From assembly GCF_040958095.1 (NCBI RefSeq), contig NC_091175.1:18627695-18691694 (forward strand): DNA of 64,000 nt. Reading direction: 5' to 3'. A program made the translations under genes and the position numbers. The stretch comes from Procambarus clarkii. Taxonomy: Eukaryota > Arthropoda > Malacostraca > Decapoda > Cambaridae. A model generated the notes under the pieces. The model saw nothing but the letters and a program-made list of their open reading frames with translations, did no database searches and had not been told where the DNA came from. Position 1 is the stretch's first letter. Every line of letters begins with the position of its first letter. Below are positions 1 to 10,274 of the stretch, one piece after another.

Positions 1-187
1 TGGGAACTCTGGCTCCTGGGAACTCTGGCCCCTGGGAACTCTGGCCCCTGGGAACTCTGGCCCCTGGGAACCTTGGCCCCTGGGAACTCTGGCCCCTGGG
101 AACTCTGGCCCCTGGGAACTCTGGCCCCTGGGAACCTTGGCCCCTGGGAACCTTGGCCCCTGGGAACTCTGGCCCCTGGGAACTCTG
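1..187. repeat. 17-base minisatellite
   Basis: About eleven head-to-tail units of roughly 17 bases with the core CTGGGAACTCTGGCCCC. A few units read CTGGGAACCTTGGCCCC instead. The array runs off the left edge of the window, so its full length is unknown. Confidence 0.95.
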
Positions 188-828
188 GCCCCCTACACCA
201 TGTGGAGTCCTGTGCGTGGGAGGGTGTCGTGGAGAGGTAAAGGAAGGTGGTGTTTTCCCACAGCAGAAGCAAGAGAGGCGTCCAAACTCTCTCGTTGCTT
301 ATTTTGCCCCTTTATAAACTCCTAGGCAATCTCCCGTCCCTAGTAATAATAGGATTTTCACATGGTAACCTGCATGTCTGTTTTTTTTAACGAAATAAAA
401 AGCGTTAGCAAAATATTTAAGTCATACCAAATTATATATCTATATCCAGTGGTTCCGATACCTCTCAAGTGATGTACTGTTATCGCAGTGTAAGTATTGA
501 GTTCTTGCAAACGTCTAAGGAGTTATTTACCAGGAAATAAGAGATTCGAACACTATTAGAAGGCTGAAGTGACGGTGGACACGAGATTAGGCCTCATGTT
601 CGCTTTCATTGTGTGTTCGTGTGTACGAAATTGTCCTGTGTAGCGACTCACGGAGCGCGAATTCGTGGGGGGACAAAAAATGTGGTCCTTTGTATAATTT
701 ATTTTTTAATAAAAATAAGCTAGAGGGGCGTTGATGGAATATTTCATGTAATATTCATGAGATAAAAATGATATTCATGTAAGGTTCAAGTAATATTTCA
801 TTTGTTATTTGCAGTTAATAACAAGGTT
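188..828. other. no gene recognised
   Basis: AT-rich unique-looking sequence. I see no open frame with protein character, no tRNA-like box pair and no recognisable mobile element. Confidence 0.5.

Positions 829-914
<86 letters not shown>
829..914. repeat. (TA)n microsatellite
   Basis: Nearly pure TA dinucleotides with two phase shifts (TATAATATA). Confidence 0.97.
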
Positions 915-916
<2 letters not shown>

Positions 917-2540
917 CGTAGAAAGGCAAAGTGAGCAACTTTTTTTCTCGGTATTTCCGTTTCATTCTTACTCATGTTATTCTCCTTTCTTCCTCCTTCT
1001 CATTCTTCACCTTTCCACCTCACATTTCTTCTCTTATTTCAGGCTGATTGATAATTGACCTGGCACCGTAACAACGAGGTCCTTGGTGACCTCATGACCT
1101 TACAGAAGCTAAGATACGGGTCATAAATTCTTATCCAGCGCCTCAGTAAAACTGATATCGCGTCAGCCAGAGGCTTGAGGGCCACACAGGATTATCCTTG
1201 CTAGGAAAGGAGCGAACGATTAACACGTTACTACTCTAAGCTTTCTGTTAGGTGTACCATCTACGTTCAACTGATCAACAGAAAGAATCAAATCGGAGGG
1301 GACCACTCTCTCTGGCCGAGTAAATCTTCAGAATATTTCCCAATCAGAGGATATCACATTATTGGGTCGTCTGCGATTTATTTTCCAGATGTGGGATACC
1401 GCAAGCTACCCACAATAGCTCTCTCTGTGTTGTTTGTGAATATAACAACATCCCCCCTACCCCCCCCTTCCACCCTGAAATCCCTCCCTTCCCACCCCTC
1501 CTATACCCCCCATTCCATCACCTCAATCCACCAAAGGGGGCGCTGTAAGTGGAGCCCCTTAACGAGGCTTCACTCATATGGCTATGTAATGCCTTGTAAT
1601 GAAGCAATTAGCTCTGATGAGGACACACTGAAGCCGCAGCCACTACACATAAGCTGCACACATGGGCACGCGCGGCGAGGGGGGGGGGATACATGAAACG
1701 TCTTGGAATACATGGGAAATCAATGTATTCATACGATACGATATCTTGGACGCGAGTGAGAGATAGATGTCACGTTATCACTGATGTTATAAGATACAGG
1801 GTAGCACACACCCATATTGGTTTGGATACATGGGTGACTCTCTAGTTAATATAGATACATGAAACACTTGGATACATAGAGGCTCTAGAATAATGGTACT
1901 AGAGCATATTAGAAGGCCACGAAACGTGGTTGAAATATTTTAAGAACATGGCATTGTATACATAGAATTTATACATGGATGGGCGATGATATACAAGAGA
2001 AACAAACTATTCACGAGAGACAACATACACATGAGAAGAATCACAACACAGAGTATTCCTGATACGTATACGAGACGTAATAATAACAGGAATGAAGGAA
2101 GTGAAGGAATACAGAATGAAGTAGAATATACACTCAGGTGAGGTCATGTGAAATTACTAGTAATACATACATACAATTGTTTATGTATTGTACGTATACA
2201 AATATACATAAATGTTCGTTTTACACATACAATCCAACAATTCCTCGTATCATACAAAAGCAATTGCATGATACAAATCTAAACAATTACATACAATCAA
2301 ACAATTACTCGCATCACCCACATACAAACACACAATTACTGGCATCATACACAATAACAAATAATCACTCGCATTACAATCACGCAAACAAACAATTGTT
2401 GGTATTACTCATATCCACACAATCATATTACAAACAGGTTCACATTCGCTCGTATGACACTGACACACAAATATACAAATATACATTTCTTTACAAATGT
2501 CAGTGTATGATTAAATATTCGTCAGGTGTATTTAATTCCT
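915..2540. other. no gene recognised; simple-sequence-biased DNA
   Basis: No supported gene. 1440-1530 is C-rich with poly-C runs. 1700-2130 is rich in 'GATACATG'-like words. 2150-2430 is a loosely repeated AC-rich stretch ('CAATTACTCGCATCA' variants). The short open frames here look fortuitous. Confidence 0.5.
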
Positions 2541-2543
2541 CTA

Positions 2544-2715
2544 CCCAGTCTAATATCTACCTTCACCCAGTCTAATATCTACCTCCACCCAATCTAATAT
2601 CTACCTCCACCCAGTCTAATATCTACTTCCACGTACCCAGTCTAATATCTACTTCCACGTACCCAGTCTAATATCTTCCTGCATCCAGTCTAATATCTAC
2701 CTCCATCTGCACTTT
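2544..2715. repeat. 22-26 base minisatellite, degenerate
   Basis: Seven or eight imperfect units with core CCCAGTCTAATATCTACCTC. Two units carry a four-base insertion (CGTA), giving 26-base units. Confidence 0.9.
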
Positions 2716-2835
2716 ATCCCCTCCATCCAGTTTTTTATCTACATTCGCCCAGTCTTTATCTTTCTCTGTGCCATCTTTGCCTTTCTCCACCAAAGTCTTT
2801 ATCGCCTTCGTGATTAATCTTCCTTTTATGACTCA

Positions 2836-3100
2836 AGCATTTCTCATTCTCTGGAGGCCAGCTTCGTCATTTCTCATTCTCTGGAGGCCAGCTTCGTCAT
2901 TTCTCATTCTCTGGAGGCCAGCTTCGTCATTTCTCATTCTCTGGAGGCCAGCTTCGTCATTTCTCATTCTATGGAGGCCAGCTTCGTCATTTCTCATTCT
3001 CTGGAGGTCAGCTTCGTCATTTCTCATTCTCTGGAGGTTAACCTCGTCATTTTCCATTCTCTGGGAGGTCAATGTGACATTTCTCATTCTCTGGAGAATG
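2836..3100. repeat. 30-base minisatellite
   Basis: About nine units of 30 bases beginning TCATTCTCTGGAGGCCAGCT. Units diverge progressively toward the right end, where GGTTAACCTCG and GGGAGGTCAATG variants appear. Because 30 is divisible by three and the unit has no stop, both strands give ten-residue repeat open frames, which I treat as shadows. Confidence 0.95.
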
Positions 3101-3308
3101 AGATTTTGAAAACACTCTCTCATTTTCTCCCTATCTCTCTCTTTTCTCATTCTTATTCTCTTCGTGACTCACCTTGAAAGTCTATTTAATTACAGATCTG
3201 GTAATTGAAACCAAAGATGTTAATTAGCTCTTTGATTGTCTCAAGTGAGCTAAGCTCATGATCTTAAGGAGTTTCCTGCAGTTATTTTGGGTATTGTGTC
3301 ATGGGATA

Positions 3309-3460
3309 TAGGGAACTATCAGGAGAAAGCGCCAAGCTATTACGACTAAATAGCACTGGGAAGGGGTCAGGATAAAAATTGGGGATGAGATGGGGGGAAG
3401 GAATGGTGCCCAACCACTTGGTGGATGGTCGGGGATTGAACGCCGACCTGCATGAAGAAC
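3309..3460 (-). mobile_element. tRNA-derived SINE, 5'-damaged copy
   Basis: Read on the minus strand, the B-box region GCGTTCAATCCCCGACC is followed by AAGTGGTTGGGCACCATTCC, then a body ending in 'GCTTGGCGCTTTCTCCTGATA'-like sequence. The same body is at 29225-29420 on the plus strand. The tRNA head with its A box is not recognisable here, so this copy is 5'-truncated or decayed. Confidence 0.7.
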
Positions 3461-3497
3461 GGTGTTAGAATGATGGACAGCTGCTTGATTGATTTTC

Positions 3498-3503
<6 letters not shown>

Positions 3504-3536
<33 letters not shown>

Positions 3537-3541
3537 TATAT

Positions 3542-3587
<46 letters not shown>
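3504..3587. repeat. (TA)n microsatellite
   Basis: Pure TA repeat with one GATA and one TAATA interruption, next to the SINE fragment. Confidence 0.97.
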
Positions 3588-3591
<4 letters not shown>

Positions 3592-3689
3592 CACTCAGCT
3601 GTTGCCTAATAACTAAACAATTATTATTTATGCAAAAACATTAAAACTACGAGAAATACAAATCTAAGGAATTCATGAACTACTTTAAT

Positions 3690-3810
3690 AAATTCAATAC
3701 AAACTATAAGACATTATAAAGTAGTGATAAGACACAGATCCGGAAACCTCAGGACTGGGGTTCGAATCTTGCCTAAAACGGAACATGAGTGCAATTCGGT
3801 TTGATACCAT
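3690..3810 (+). mobile_element. possible tRNA-like SINE head
   Basis: The word GGGGTTCGAATCTTG matches a Pol III B box. About 40 bases upstream is AGTAGTGATAAGACACAG, a weak A box. No cloverleaf can be drawn convincingly, so a SINE fragment is likelier than a tRNA gene. The surrounding 3600-3975 shows nothing else. Confidence 0.35.
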
Positions 3811-3976
3811 TTTCAACCATGAATCCCCGTACCCACTGGCTTTAAAAATGGACAGATAAAATGGTGGGATACACCTGTCATTCTCTTAATGTTTCTGTAT
3901 AAGACTACTTGACGTCACCAAGAAACTGACTCGGACTAATATCCTTACTGCAGGCAAATTACCATCAGTAGACTCA

Positions 3977-4212
3977 CCACCATGGTGAGTCTACTTCACC
4001 ATGGTAGTGGTAACACCACCACCACCATGGTGAGTCTACTTCACCATGGTAGTGGTAACACCACCACCACCATGGTGAGTCTACTTCACCATGGTAGTGG
4101 TAACACCACCACCACCATGGTGAGTCTACTTCACCATGGTAGTGGTAACCACCACCACCACCATGGTGAGTCTACTTCACCATGGTGGTGGTAACACCAC
4201 CACCACCATGGA
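3977..4212. repeat. 45-base minisatellite with nested CCATGG palindromes
   Basis: Five units of 45 bases, each holding two CACCATGGTG-type palindromes separated by AGTCTACTT. Each unit could therefore fold into a small hairpin. The last units have one extra or altered CAC triplet. Confidence 0.95.
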
Positions 4213-4252
4213 CTAATAGGTCCTTGGTGGTGGAGGGACCCCCACTTGCCCA

Positions 4253-4342
4253 AGTCCCGGGTATAGCTACCATGGTATCGTCAAGTCCCGGGTATAGCTA
4301 CCATGGTATCGTCAAGTCCCGGGTATAGCTACCATGGTATTG
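4253..4342. repeat. 30-base tandem triplication
   Basis: Three units of CAAGTCCCGGGTATAGCTAC followed by CATGGTATCGT. The units also contain CCATGG and follow the preceding array directly. Confidence 0.93.
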
Positions 4343-4537
4343 TTATGAAAACATAATTTCCAATTACAGCCAATTTATGACCGATATAGTTTTTTGAACA
4401 ATTTTCGGAGATCAGTGTTTAATGTTTTACTATATGCCAATAAAACAATTTTTTTTATTTCGTTTTATATTTTAAAGCTCCAGCAGATTTCAGAATCACC
4501 AGGAGGATCACAGTGTTTCCTTATAACACAGTGGTCT

Positions 4538-5142
4538 ATATGGCACAGTGTTCACTATAGCACAGTGTTCACTATGGCACAGTGTTCACTATGGCACAGT
4601 GTTCACTATGGCACAGTGTTCATTATGGCACAGTGTTCACTATGGCACAGTGTTCACTATGGCACAGTGTTCACTATGGCACAGTGTTCACTATAGCACA
4701 GTGTTCACTATGGCACAGTGTTCACTATGGCACAGTGTTCACTATGGCACAGTGTTCACTATAGCACAGTGTTCACTATGGCACAGTGTTCACTATAGCA
4801 CAGTGTTCACTATACCACAGTGTTCACTATGGCACAGTGTTCACTATGGCACAGTGTTCACTATGGCACAGTGTTCACTATACCACAGTGTTCACTATAG
4901 CACAGTGTTCACTATGGCACAGTGTTCACTATAGCACAGTGTTCACTATACCACAGTGTTCACTATACCACAGTGTTCACTATGGCACAGTGTTCACTAT
5001 AGCACAGTGTTCACTATGGCACAGTGTTCACTATACCACAGTGTTCACTATAGCACAGTGTTCACTATGGCACAGTGTTCACTATAGCACAGTGTCACTA
5101 TAGCACAGTGTTCACTATAGCACAGTGTTCACTATGGCACAG
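4538..5142. repeat. 17-base minisatellite
   Basis: About 35 units of TTCACTATGGCACAGTG, with GG/AG/AC variation at one site (ATGGC, ATAGC, ATACC). One unit near 5094 has lost a base. Translation in any frame gives a 17-residue repeat, so the open frames here are not taken as genes. Confidence 0.97.
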
Positions 5143-5162
5143 TATTTCCTTTTAAAATTTAT

Positions 5163-5290
5163 ATGTGGCGACCCCAACCCACCCATATTTAACACGCATA
5201 CCACAGCATCCTAAAATTGTTGGAGGCTAGCCCTAGGCATCTGATGTCCAACCTTGAGCAGACAAATTATAGCTCTAGGGGTAAGTGCTG
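5163..5290 (+). repeat. dispersed repeat shared with 47925-48010
   Basis: The word GGAGGCTAGCCCTAGGCATC, followed by TGATGTCCAACCTTGAGCAG, recurs in diverged form near 47960-48000. This is probably a fragment of a retroelement tail. Its family is not identified. Confidence 0.5.
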
Positions 5291-5404
5291 TCATTAGCCC
5301 GAGTGGTAAGTGGTATATGTAGAACTACATGGATTAAATTATAGCTTTGAGTATGGAATTAAGTGACAGTTGTGGTTATAGAAAAATAAAATGCTATTAT
5401 AACT

Positions 5405-5417
5405 CTCTCTCTCTCTC

Positions 5418-5469
<52 letters not shown>

Positions 5470-5477
5470 CTCTCACA
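5405..5477. repeat. (CT)n microsatellite
   Basis: CT dinucleotides with two CCCT interruptions. The following 5478-5883 is pyrimidine-rich (CCCTCCCT and TTCCTTCC words at 5590-5870) with no supported gene. Confidence 0.96.
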
Positions 5478-5883
5478 GCTGTTACCACAGCCAGAGGAGG
5501 TTTAGAAAGTTTCCCAAGGAATTAATGACCCGTGGTTGACTGCCATTCGACGCTTGCAGTAAAAATGAAAGGAAAAAATTAACACGTTGCTACCATTTTC
5601 CCTCTCATTCCCCCCTCTCATTCCCCCCTCTCTCTCCCCTCCCTTTACTCTGCCTTTTCTCACTGCCTTGCTTTCCTTTCTCTACCTCCCTTCCTCCCTC
5701 GCTCCCTTTCCCCTCCCTACCTCCCTCCCTACCTCCTTCCATCTCTATTGCCTCAATACTTGGCATTCCCTTTAGTGCGTTTCGTACCCTTTCACCCTTT
5801 CTCTTTCTTCCTGTGATCTCACTCTTTGCTTTCCTAATTCCTTCCTTCGATCCTTCCTTCCTTCCTCACAATAAGAAACATGA

Positions 5884-5898
5884 CACACACACACACAC

Positions 5899-5958
<60 letters not shown>

Positions 5959-5971
5959 CTCTCTCTCTCTC
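5884..5971. repeat. (CA)n then (CT)n compound microsatellite
   Basis: A long CA run changes into CT at about 5956. Compound tracts like this are common at SINE tails, and a SINE head follows immediately. Confidence 0.96.
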
Positions 5972-5991
5972 ACACTGAAACACACAACACG

Positions 5992-6032
5992 GGCCTGTCG
6001 GCCGAGTGGACAGCGCTTGGGTCCATTAGAAC
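5992..6032 (+). mobile_element. tRNA-derived SINE head fragment
   Basis: GGCCTGTCGGCCGAGTGGAC, then AGCGCTTGG, matches a tRNA-like A box (GGCCGAGTGG). No B box follows, so only the head is present. Confidence 0.55.
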
Positions 6033-6171
6033 ATATGCTGTATATCTCTATGTCCTCCTAGTGGCTAGTGTGGATCTCTATAGTTATCGTGCGTTTGGTC
6101 TCATGTTTGGCTTCTCTTTACCTGTTTGAACCTCGTATTTCCACCTGTGATCGTTTGTTTACCTTTCACAT

Positions 6172-6362
6172 TATACCTGCTTAAGTAACTGCTTAAGTAG
6201 CTTAAGTATACCTGCTTAAGTAACTGCTTAAGTAGCTTAAGTATACCTGCTTAAGTAACTGCTTAAGTAGCTTAAGTATACCTGCTTAAGTAACTGCTTA
6301 AGTAGCTTAAGTATACCTGCTTAAGTAACTGCTTAAGTAGCTTAAGTATACCTGCTTAAGTA
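6172..6362. repeat. 35-base minisatellite rich in CTTAAG
   Basis: Five full units and a part unit of 35 bases beginning TATACCTGCTTAAGTAACTG. Each unit contains three CTTAAG palindromes, so both strands look alike. Spacing is exact (6172, 6207, 6242 and so on). Confidence 0.96.
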
Positions 6363-6856
6363 ACACAAATGTGTAATAATTACAAATTCACTGACTGCAG
6401 AACTAAAGCATACTGATTAGCTAAATATGATTAGCTAAGCACTTGCGCAAAAACGTTTCGAGAAAAGCAAAATCGCCCAACGTAAATGCATAATTTTTTT
6501 ATATTCGAAGTAACACGAATCTTATTTATAAATCTTTCCCACAGGTTAACTCTTACCTATTTGAGATAGGCAAAGACAGGGAGGGAGTCACTCTTCCCCC
6601 CTAAGGTAGGAAGTCACTTTTCTCCCTAAGGGAGGGAGTCACTCTGCCCCCTAAAGGGAGGGAGAAGGGAAACTGGGTTGGGAGGAAGGGAGCTTTCGCC
6701 TGCCGGCAGGCTTGTGAAAGGCCGCGGCTGTGGACGTGTGATAGCAAGGCTCGCTATCAAGGCTCGCTATCGAGGCTCGCGGCGGAGGTATGATAGCACC
6801 CAGCCTGGGGGTACGATGGCGTGTGGGACAGGACCCAGCGGGAGCGAATGTGGGAT
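6363..6856. other. no gene recognised; short local duplications
   Basis: 6580-6668 holds three imperfect units of GGGAGGGAGTCACTC plus a pyrimidine stretch. 6740-6785 repeats AAGGCTCGCTATC two to three times. Otherwise nothing is recognisable, and the sequence ends in the assembly gap. Confidence 0.55.
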
Positions 6857-7356
6857 NNNNNNNNNNNNNNNNNNNNNNNNNNNNNNNNNNNNNNNNNNNN
6901 NNNNNNNNNNNNNNNNNNNNNNNNNNNNNNNNNNNNNNNNNNNNNNNNNNNNNNNNNNNNNNNNNNNNNNNNNNNNNNNNNNNNNNNNNNNNNNNNNNNN
7001 NNNNNNNNNNNNNNNNNNNNNNNNNNNNNNNNNNNNNNNNNNNNNNNNNNNNNNNNNNNNNNNNNNNNNNNNNNNNNNNNNNNNNNNNNNNNNNNNNNNN
7101 NNNNNNNNNNNNNNNNNNNNNNNNNNNNNNNNNNNNNNNNNNNNNNNNNNNNNNNNNNNNNNNNNNNNNNNNNNNNNNNNNNNNNNNNNNNNNNNNNNNN
7201 NNNNNNNNNNNNNNNNNNNNNNNNNNNNNNNNNNNNNNNNNNNNNNNNNNNNNNNNNNNNNNNNNNNNNNNNNNNNNNNNNNNNNNNNNNNNNNNNNNNN
7301 NNNNNNNNNNNNNNNNNNNNNNNNNNNNNNNNNNNNNNNNNNNNNNNNNNNNNNNN
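6857..7356. other. assembly gap (500 N)
   Basis: Exactly 500 unknown bases. The gap ends at a pure (TG)n tract, suggesting that assembly failed at a microsatellite. Open frames running through the Ns are artefacts. Confidence 0.99.
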
Positions 7357-7360
7357 TGTG

Positions 7361-7446
<86 letters not shown>
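7357..7446. repeat. (TG)n microsatellite, SINE tail
   Basis: Nearly pure TG repeat abutting the 3' end of the minus-strand SINE that follows. It is therefore the (AC)n tail of that SINE. Confidence 0.95.
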
Positions 7447-7740
7447 ATTCACCTAGCTGTGTTTGCGGGGGTTGAGCTTTGCTCATTCGGCCCGCCTCTC
7501 AACTGTCAATGAACTGTTTACTAACTACTTTTTTTCCCACACCACACACACACACACCAAGAAGCAGCCCGTGACAGCTGACTAACTCCCAGGTACCTAT
7601 TTACTGCTAGGTAACAGGGGCGTTCAGGGTGAAAGAAACTTTGCCCATTTGTTTCTGCCTGGTGCGTGAATCGAATCCGGGCTACAGAATTACGAGTCCT
7701 GCGTGTTATCCACCAGGCTACCCAGCCCCTTCGAGGGAGT
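7447..7740 (-). mobile_element. tRNA-derived SINE, copy 1
   Basis: On the minus strand the element begins GGGTAGCCTGGTGGATAACA (A box TAGCCTGGTGG). The B-box region CCCGGATTCGATTC follows, then a tRNA-unrelated body that includes GTTTCTTTCACCCTGA and TGTTACCTAGCAGTAAATAG. It ends in GGCGGGCCGAATGAGCAAAG, CTCAACCCCCGCAAACACAG and CTAGGTGAATAA before (CA)n. A/B box spacing is normal for a Pol III promoter. The tail resembles the 3' end of the LINE at 8157-9085, as expected of a SINE that uses a LINE's machinery. Confidence 0.85.
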
Positions 7741-7886
7741 CTGTGTGTGTGTGTGTGTGTGTGTGAGTGTGTGTGTGTGTATTCACCTAGTTGTATTCAC
7801 CTAATTGTTCTTGCGGGGGTTGAGCTCTGCTCTTTTGGCCCGCCTCTCAACTGTCAATCAATCAACTGTAACTAACTACTAAATTT

Positions 7887-7983
<97 letters not shown>

Positions 7984-8154
7984 AAGCAGCTCTGTAGCAG
8001 CTGTCTAACTCCCGGGTACCAATTTACTGCTAGGTAACAGGAGCATCAGGGTGAAAGAAACTTTGCCCTTTTGTTTCTACCTGGTCCGGGAATCGAACTA
8101 GGCCACAGAATTACGAGGCTTGCGCGCTGTCCGCTCAGCTACCAGACCCCCCCC

Positions 8155-8156
<2 letters not shown>
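7741..8156 (-). mobile_element. tRNA-derived SINE, copy 2
   Basis: Same family and orientation as copy 1. The minus-strand head GGTCTGGTAGCTGAGCGGAC has a clean A box (TAGCTGAGCGG), and TAGTTCGATTCCCGG is the B box. The body is interrupted by a (CA)n tract at about 7889-7981 that is much longer than the equivalent tract in copy 1. The tail then runs to CTCAACCCCCGCAAGAACAA, TTAGGTGAATAC and the (TG)n at 7741-7785. This is the better-preserved copy of the family in this window. Confidence 0.88.
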
Positions 8157-8217
<61 letters not shown>

Positions 8218-9085
8218 CACCTATTTGTGCTTGCGGGGGGTTGAGCTTTGGCTCTTTGGTCCCGCCTCTCAACTGTCAATCAACTGGTGTACAGATTCCT
8301 GAGCCAACTGGGCTCTATCATATCTACATTTGAAACTGTGTATGGAGTCAGCCTCCACCACATCACTGCCTAATGCATTCCATCCGTTAACTACTCTGAC
8401 ACTGAAAAAGTTCCTTGTAACGTCCCTGTGGCTCATGTGGGTACTAAGTTTCCACCTGTGTCCCCTTGTTCGCGTACCACCAGTGTTGAATAGTTTATCC
8501 TTGTTAACCCGGTCGATTCCCCTGAGGATTTGTAAGTTGTGATCATGTCTCCCCTTACTCTTCTGTCTTCCAGTGTCATAAGGTGCATTTCCCGCAGCCT
8601 TTCCTCGTAACTCATGCCTCTTAGTTCTGGGACTAGTCTAGTGGCATACCTTTGGACTTTCTCCAGCTTCGTCTTGTGCTTGACAAGGTACGGGCTCCAT
8701 GCTGGGGCCGCATACTCCAGGATTGGTCTTACATATGTGGTGTACAAGATTCTGAATGATTCCTTACACAGGTTCCTGAACGCTGTTCTGATGTTAGCCA
8801 GCCTCGCATATGCCGCAGACGTTATTCTCTTTACGTGGGCTTCAGGAGACAGGTTTGGTGTGATATCAACTCCTAGATCTTTCTCTCTGTCCGTTTCATT
8901 AAGTACTTCATCTCTTATTCTGTATCCTGTGTCTGGCCTCCTGTTTCCACTGCCTAGTTTCATTACGTTGCATTTACTCGGGTTGAACTTCAACAGCCAT
9001 TTGTTGGACCATTCACTCAGTTTGTCTAGGTCATTTTGTAGCCTCCTACTATCATCCTCTGTTTCAGAGGATGTCTGAGTGAATT
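8157..9085 (-). mobile_element. 5'-truncated non-LTR retrotransposon (CR1/Jockey-like LINE) with (AC)n tail
   Basis: The minus strand carries the C-terminal end of a LINE reverse-transcriptase frame (8433-9080). A roughly 220-base 3' UTR follows, including GAGGCGGGACCAAAGAGCC and CCCGCAAGCACAAATAGGTG, and then (AC)n at 8214-8157. The 5' side stops at a hairpin (9086-9116) just after the start of the RT C-terminal region, so most of the element is missing. Its 3' tail matches the tails of the two adjacent SINEs and the fragments at 29041-29210 and 62487-62555. Confidence 0.85.
8433..9080 (-). pseudogene. LINE reverse transcriptase C-terminal fragment
   Basis: An open frame of about 215 residues on the minus strand. 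Early motifs are LQNDLDKLSEWSNKWLLKFN and PSKCNVMKLG, the segment after the RT palm where product strands are handled. Next come KDLGVDITPNLSPEAHV, LYTTYVRPILEYAAPAWSPY and LEKVQRYATRLVPELRGMSY, then EERLREMHLMTLEDRRVRGD. These are the usual thumb and C-terminal motifs of CR1/Jockey-group LINEs. The catalytic FADD-box region lies upstream and is absent. The frame itself has no stop, implying a fairly young insertion. It cannot encode an active enzyme. Confidence 0.88.
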
Positions 9086-9116
9086 GGATGTGTGAATTCA
9101 GAGGATTCACACATCC
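9086..9116. repeat. 12-base perfect hairpin at a LINE truncation point
   Basis: GGATGTGTGAAT and its reverse complement ATTCACACATCC flank a seven-base loop. It lies exactly where the CR1-like LINE ends and the RTE-like LINE remnant begins. Confidence 0.85.
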
Positions 9117-9145
9117 TCTATGTGTGTGTGGGTGTGTGTGCCTAC

Positions 9146-9560
9146 CTACAGAGCAACCCGGTGGGCCTCTTTCCTGATGCGTTCTCCGTATAAGAGGTCC
9201 TTCGGTATGCGGCTATCTTCCATCATGTGACGTCTCAGCCACCGCATGCGTCTCTGCTTCAGGAGAGTGAACATTGAAGAGACTCCTGTTCTCTCGAGTA
9301 CTGTGTTGTTGGTGACGTGGTCTCTCCACGTGATGTCTAGGATGCGTCTCAGGTTCCGCATGTGGAAGGTATTGAGCCGTCTCTCCTGGCGAGATCGCAG
9401 GGTCCAGGATTCCGGCCGCATAGAAATGTTCTCGCTTCACATGCCAAGTAGACTTGTGCCTTGGTGTGTACTGTCAGTTTGACGTTTTCCCAAACGAGCT
9501 CTGTTAGCCTGGCCAGTGTTGTTGCGGCCTTCCCAATACACCTGTTGAGCTCTCTCTGGA
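9146..9560 (-). pseudogene. LINE ORF2 C-terminal tail
   Basis: RELNRCIGKAATTLARLTEL and VWENVKLTVHTKAQVYLACE continue, after one frame change near 9420, with ESWTLRSRQERRLNTFHMRN, LRRILDITWRDHVTNNTVLE, SSMFTLLKQRRMRWL and RIPKDLLYGE. This is the conserved tail found after the RT in RTE-like elements. It ends where the (GT)-rich junction with the next LINE begins. Confidence 0.85.
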
Positions 9561-10238
9561 GTAGAGTTCGGAGTAATGTTCCACCCAGCGATTCATCTGT
9601 TGATCACGGTCTTTAATGATCTCTCCAGTGGCTGACTTCAGAGGAGCCGTCCTGTTTTGTGTAGGGTCTGTTGCCTGTTTGATCCCTTCGTACATGCCTC
9701 TTATGTTGCCGACAGTGGCCGCAGTCTGGATGCTGGAACAGAGTCGAAGCCAGTAATTGTTAGCACAACGCCTCGCAGTTTGTTGAACTCTACTGCGGGC
9801 AGTATGGAAGGCCTGTAGGTTCCTTTCTAAGGGCAGGTTCTTGTAGGCTGAGAGAGCTCGTCTCTTTTCCTCTACGAGGGGTAACAGTTCCCCTGCACTG
9901 GCCTCGAACCAGTCAGCTGACTTGTTCTGCCTCTTACCGAAGGTGGACATGGCAGTGTTGAAGATAGTGACCCTGAGGTGTGACCACCTCTCACTTTCTC
10001 TATCGCAGAGTGGTACAGGAAGGGTATTTACCAGCGCAGCAGTGAATTCCTCCACCTTGTGAAGATCACGAGTCCTGTTTAAGTTAATGCGTGGTCTTCC
10101 CTCCTTCTCTGCACTGTGGATTTTTCGGGGCTGGAACTTTTCTCTGCAAAAGACGAGAGAGTGGTTGGTGTCACAATCTGCGCTCTGAGAGCTGCGGGTC
10201 AGTTTGACGTTTCTCAGATTGCTACGCCTCGTAGGCAC
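9504..10238 (-). pseudogene. LINE EN-RT linker region
   Basis: In the same frame as the endonuclease after a single TGA. It begins at the end of the endonuclease domain (SADCDTNHSLVFCREKFQPR) and continues through a helical, Arg/Lys/Glu-rich linker (ADWFEASAGELLPLVEEKRR, AFHTARSRVQQTARRCANNY). It then reaches DRDQQMNRWVEHYSELYSRE, the segment just before the RT fingers in RTE-like elements. After this the expected RT motifs are missing. Confidence 0.83.
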
Positions 10239-10274
10239 CAGGTCGAGTTGGTGCCAATTCTTAGACCTGGGATG

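Noticed and set aside
3690-3810. Functional tRNA gene
   Set aside because: Good B box but no foldable cloverleaf or clear A box. The same judgement applies to 11706-11830, 14670-14736 and 60662-60815, which look like SINE heads.
6678-7512. Open frames of 211-265 residues
   Set aside because: They run through 500 unknown bases and a (TG)n tract.
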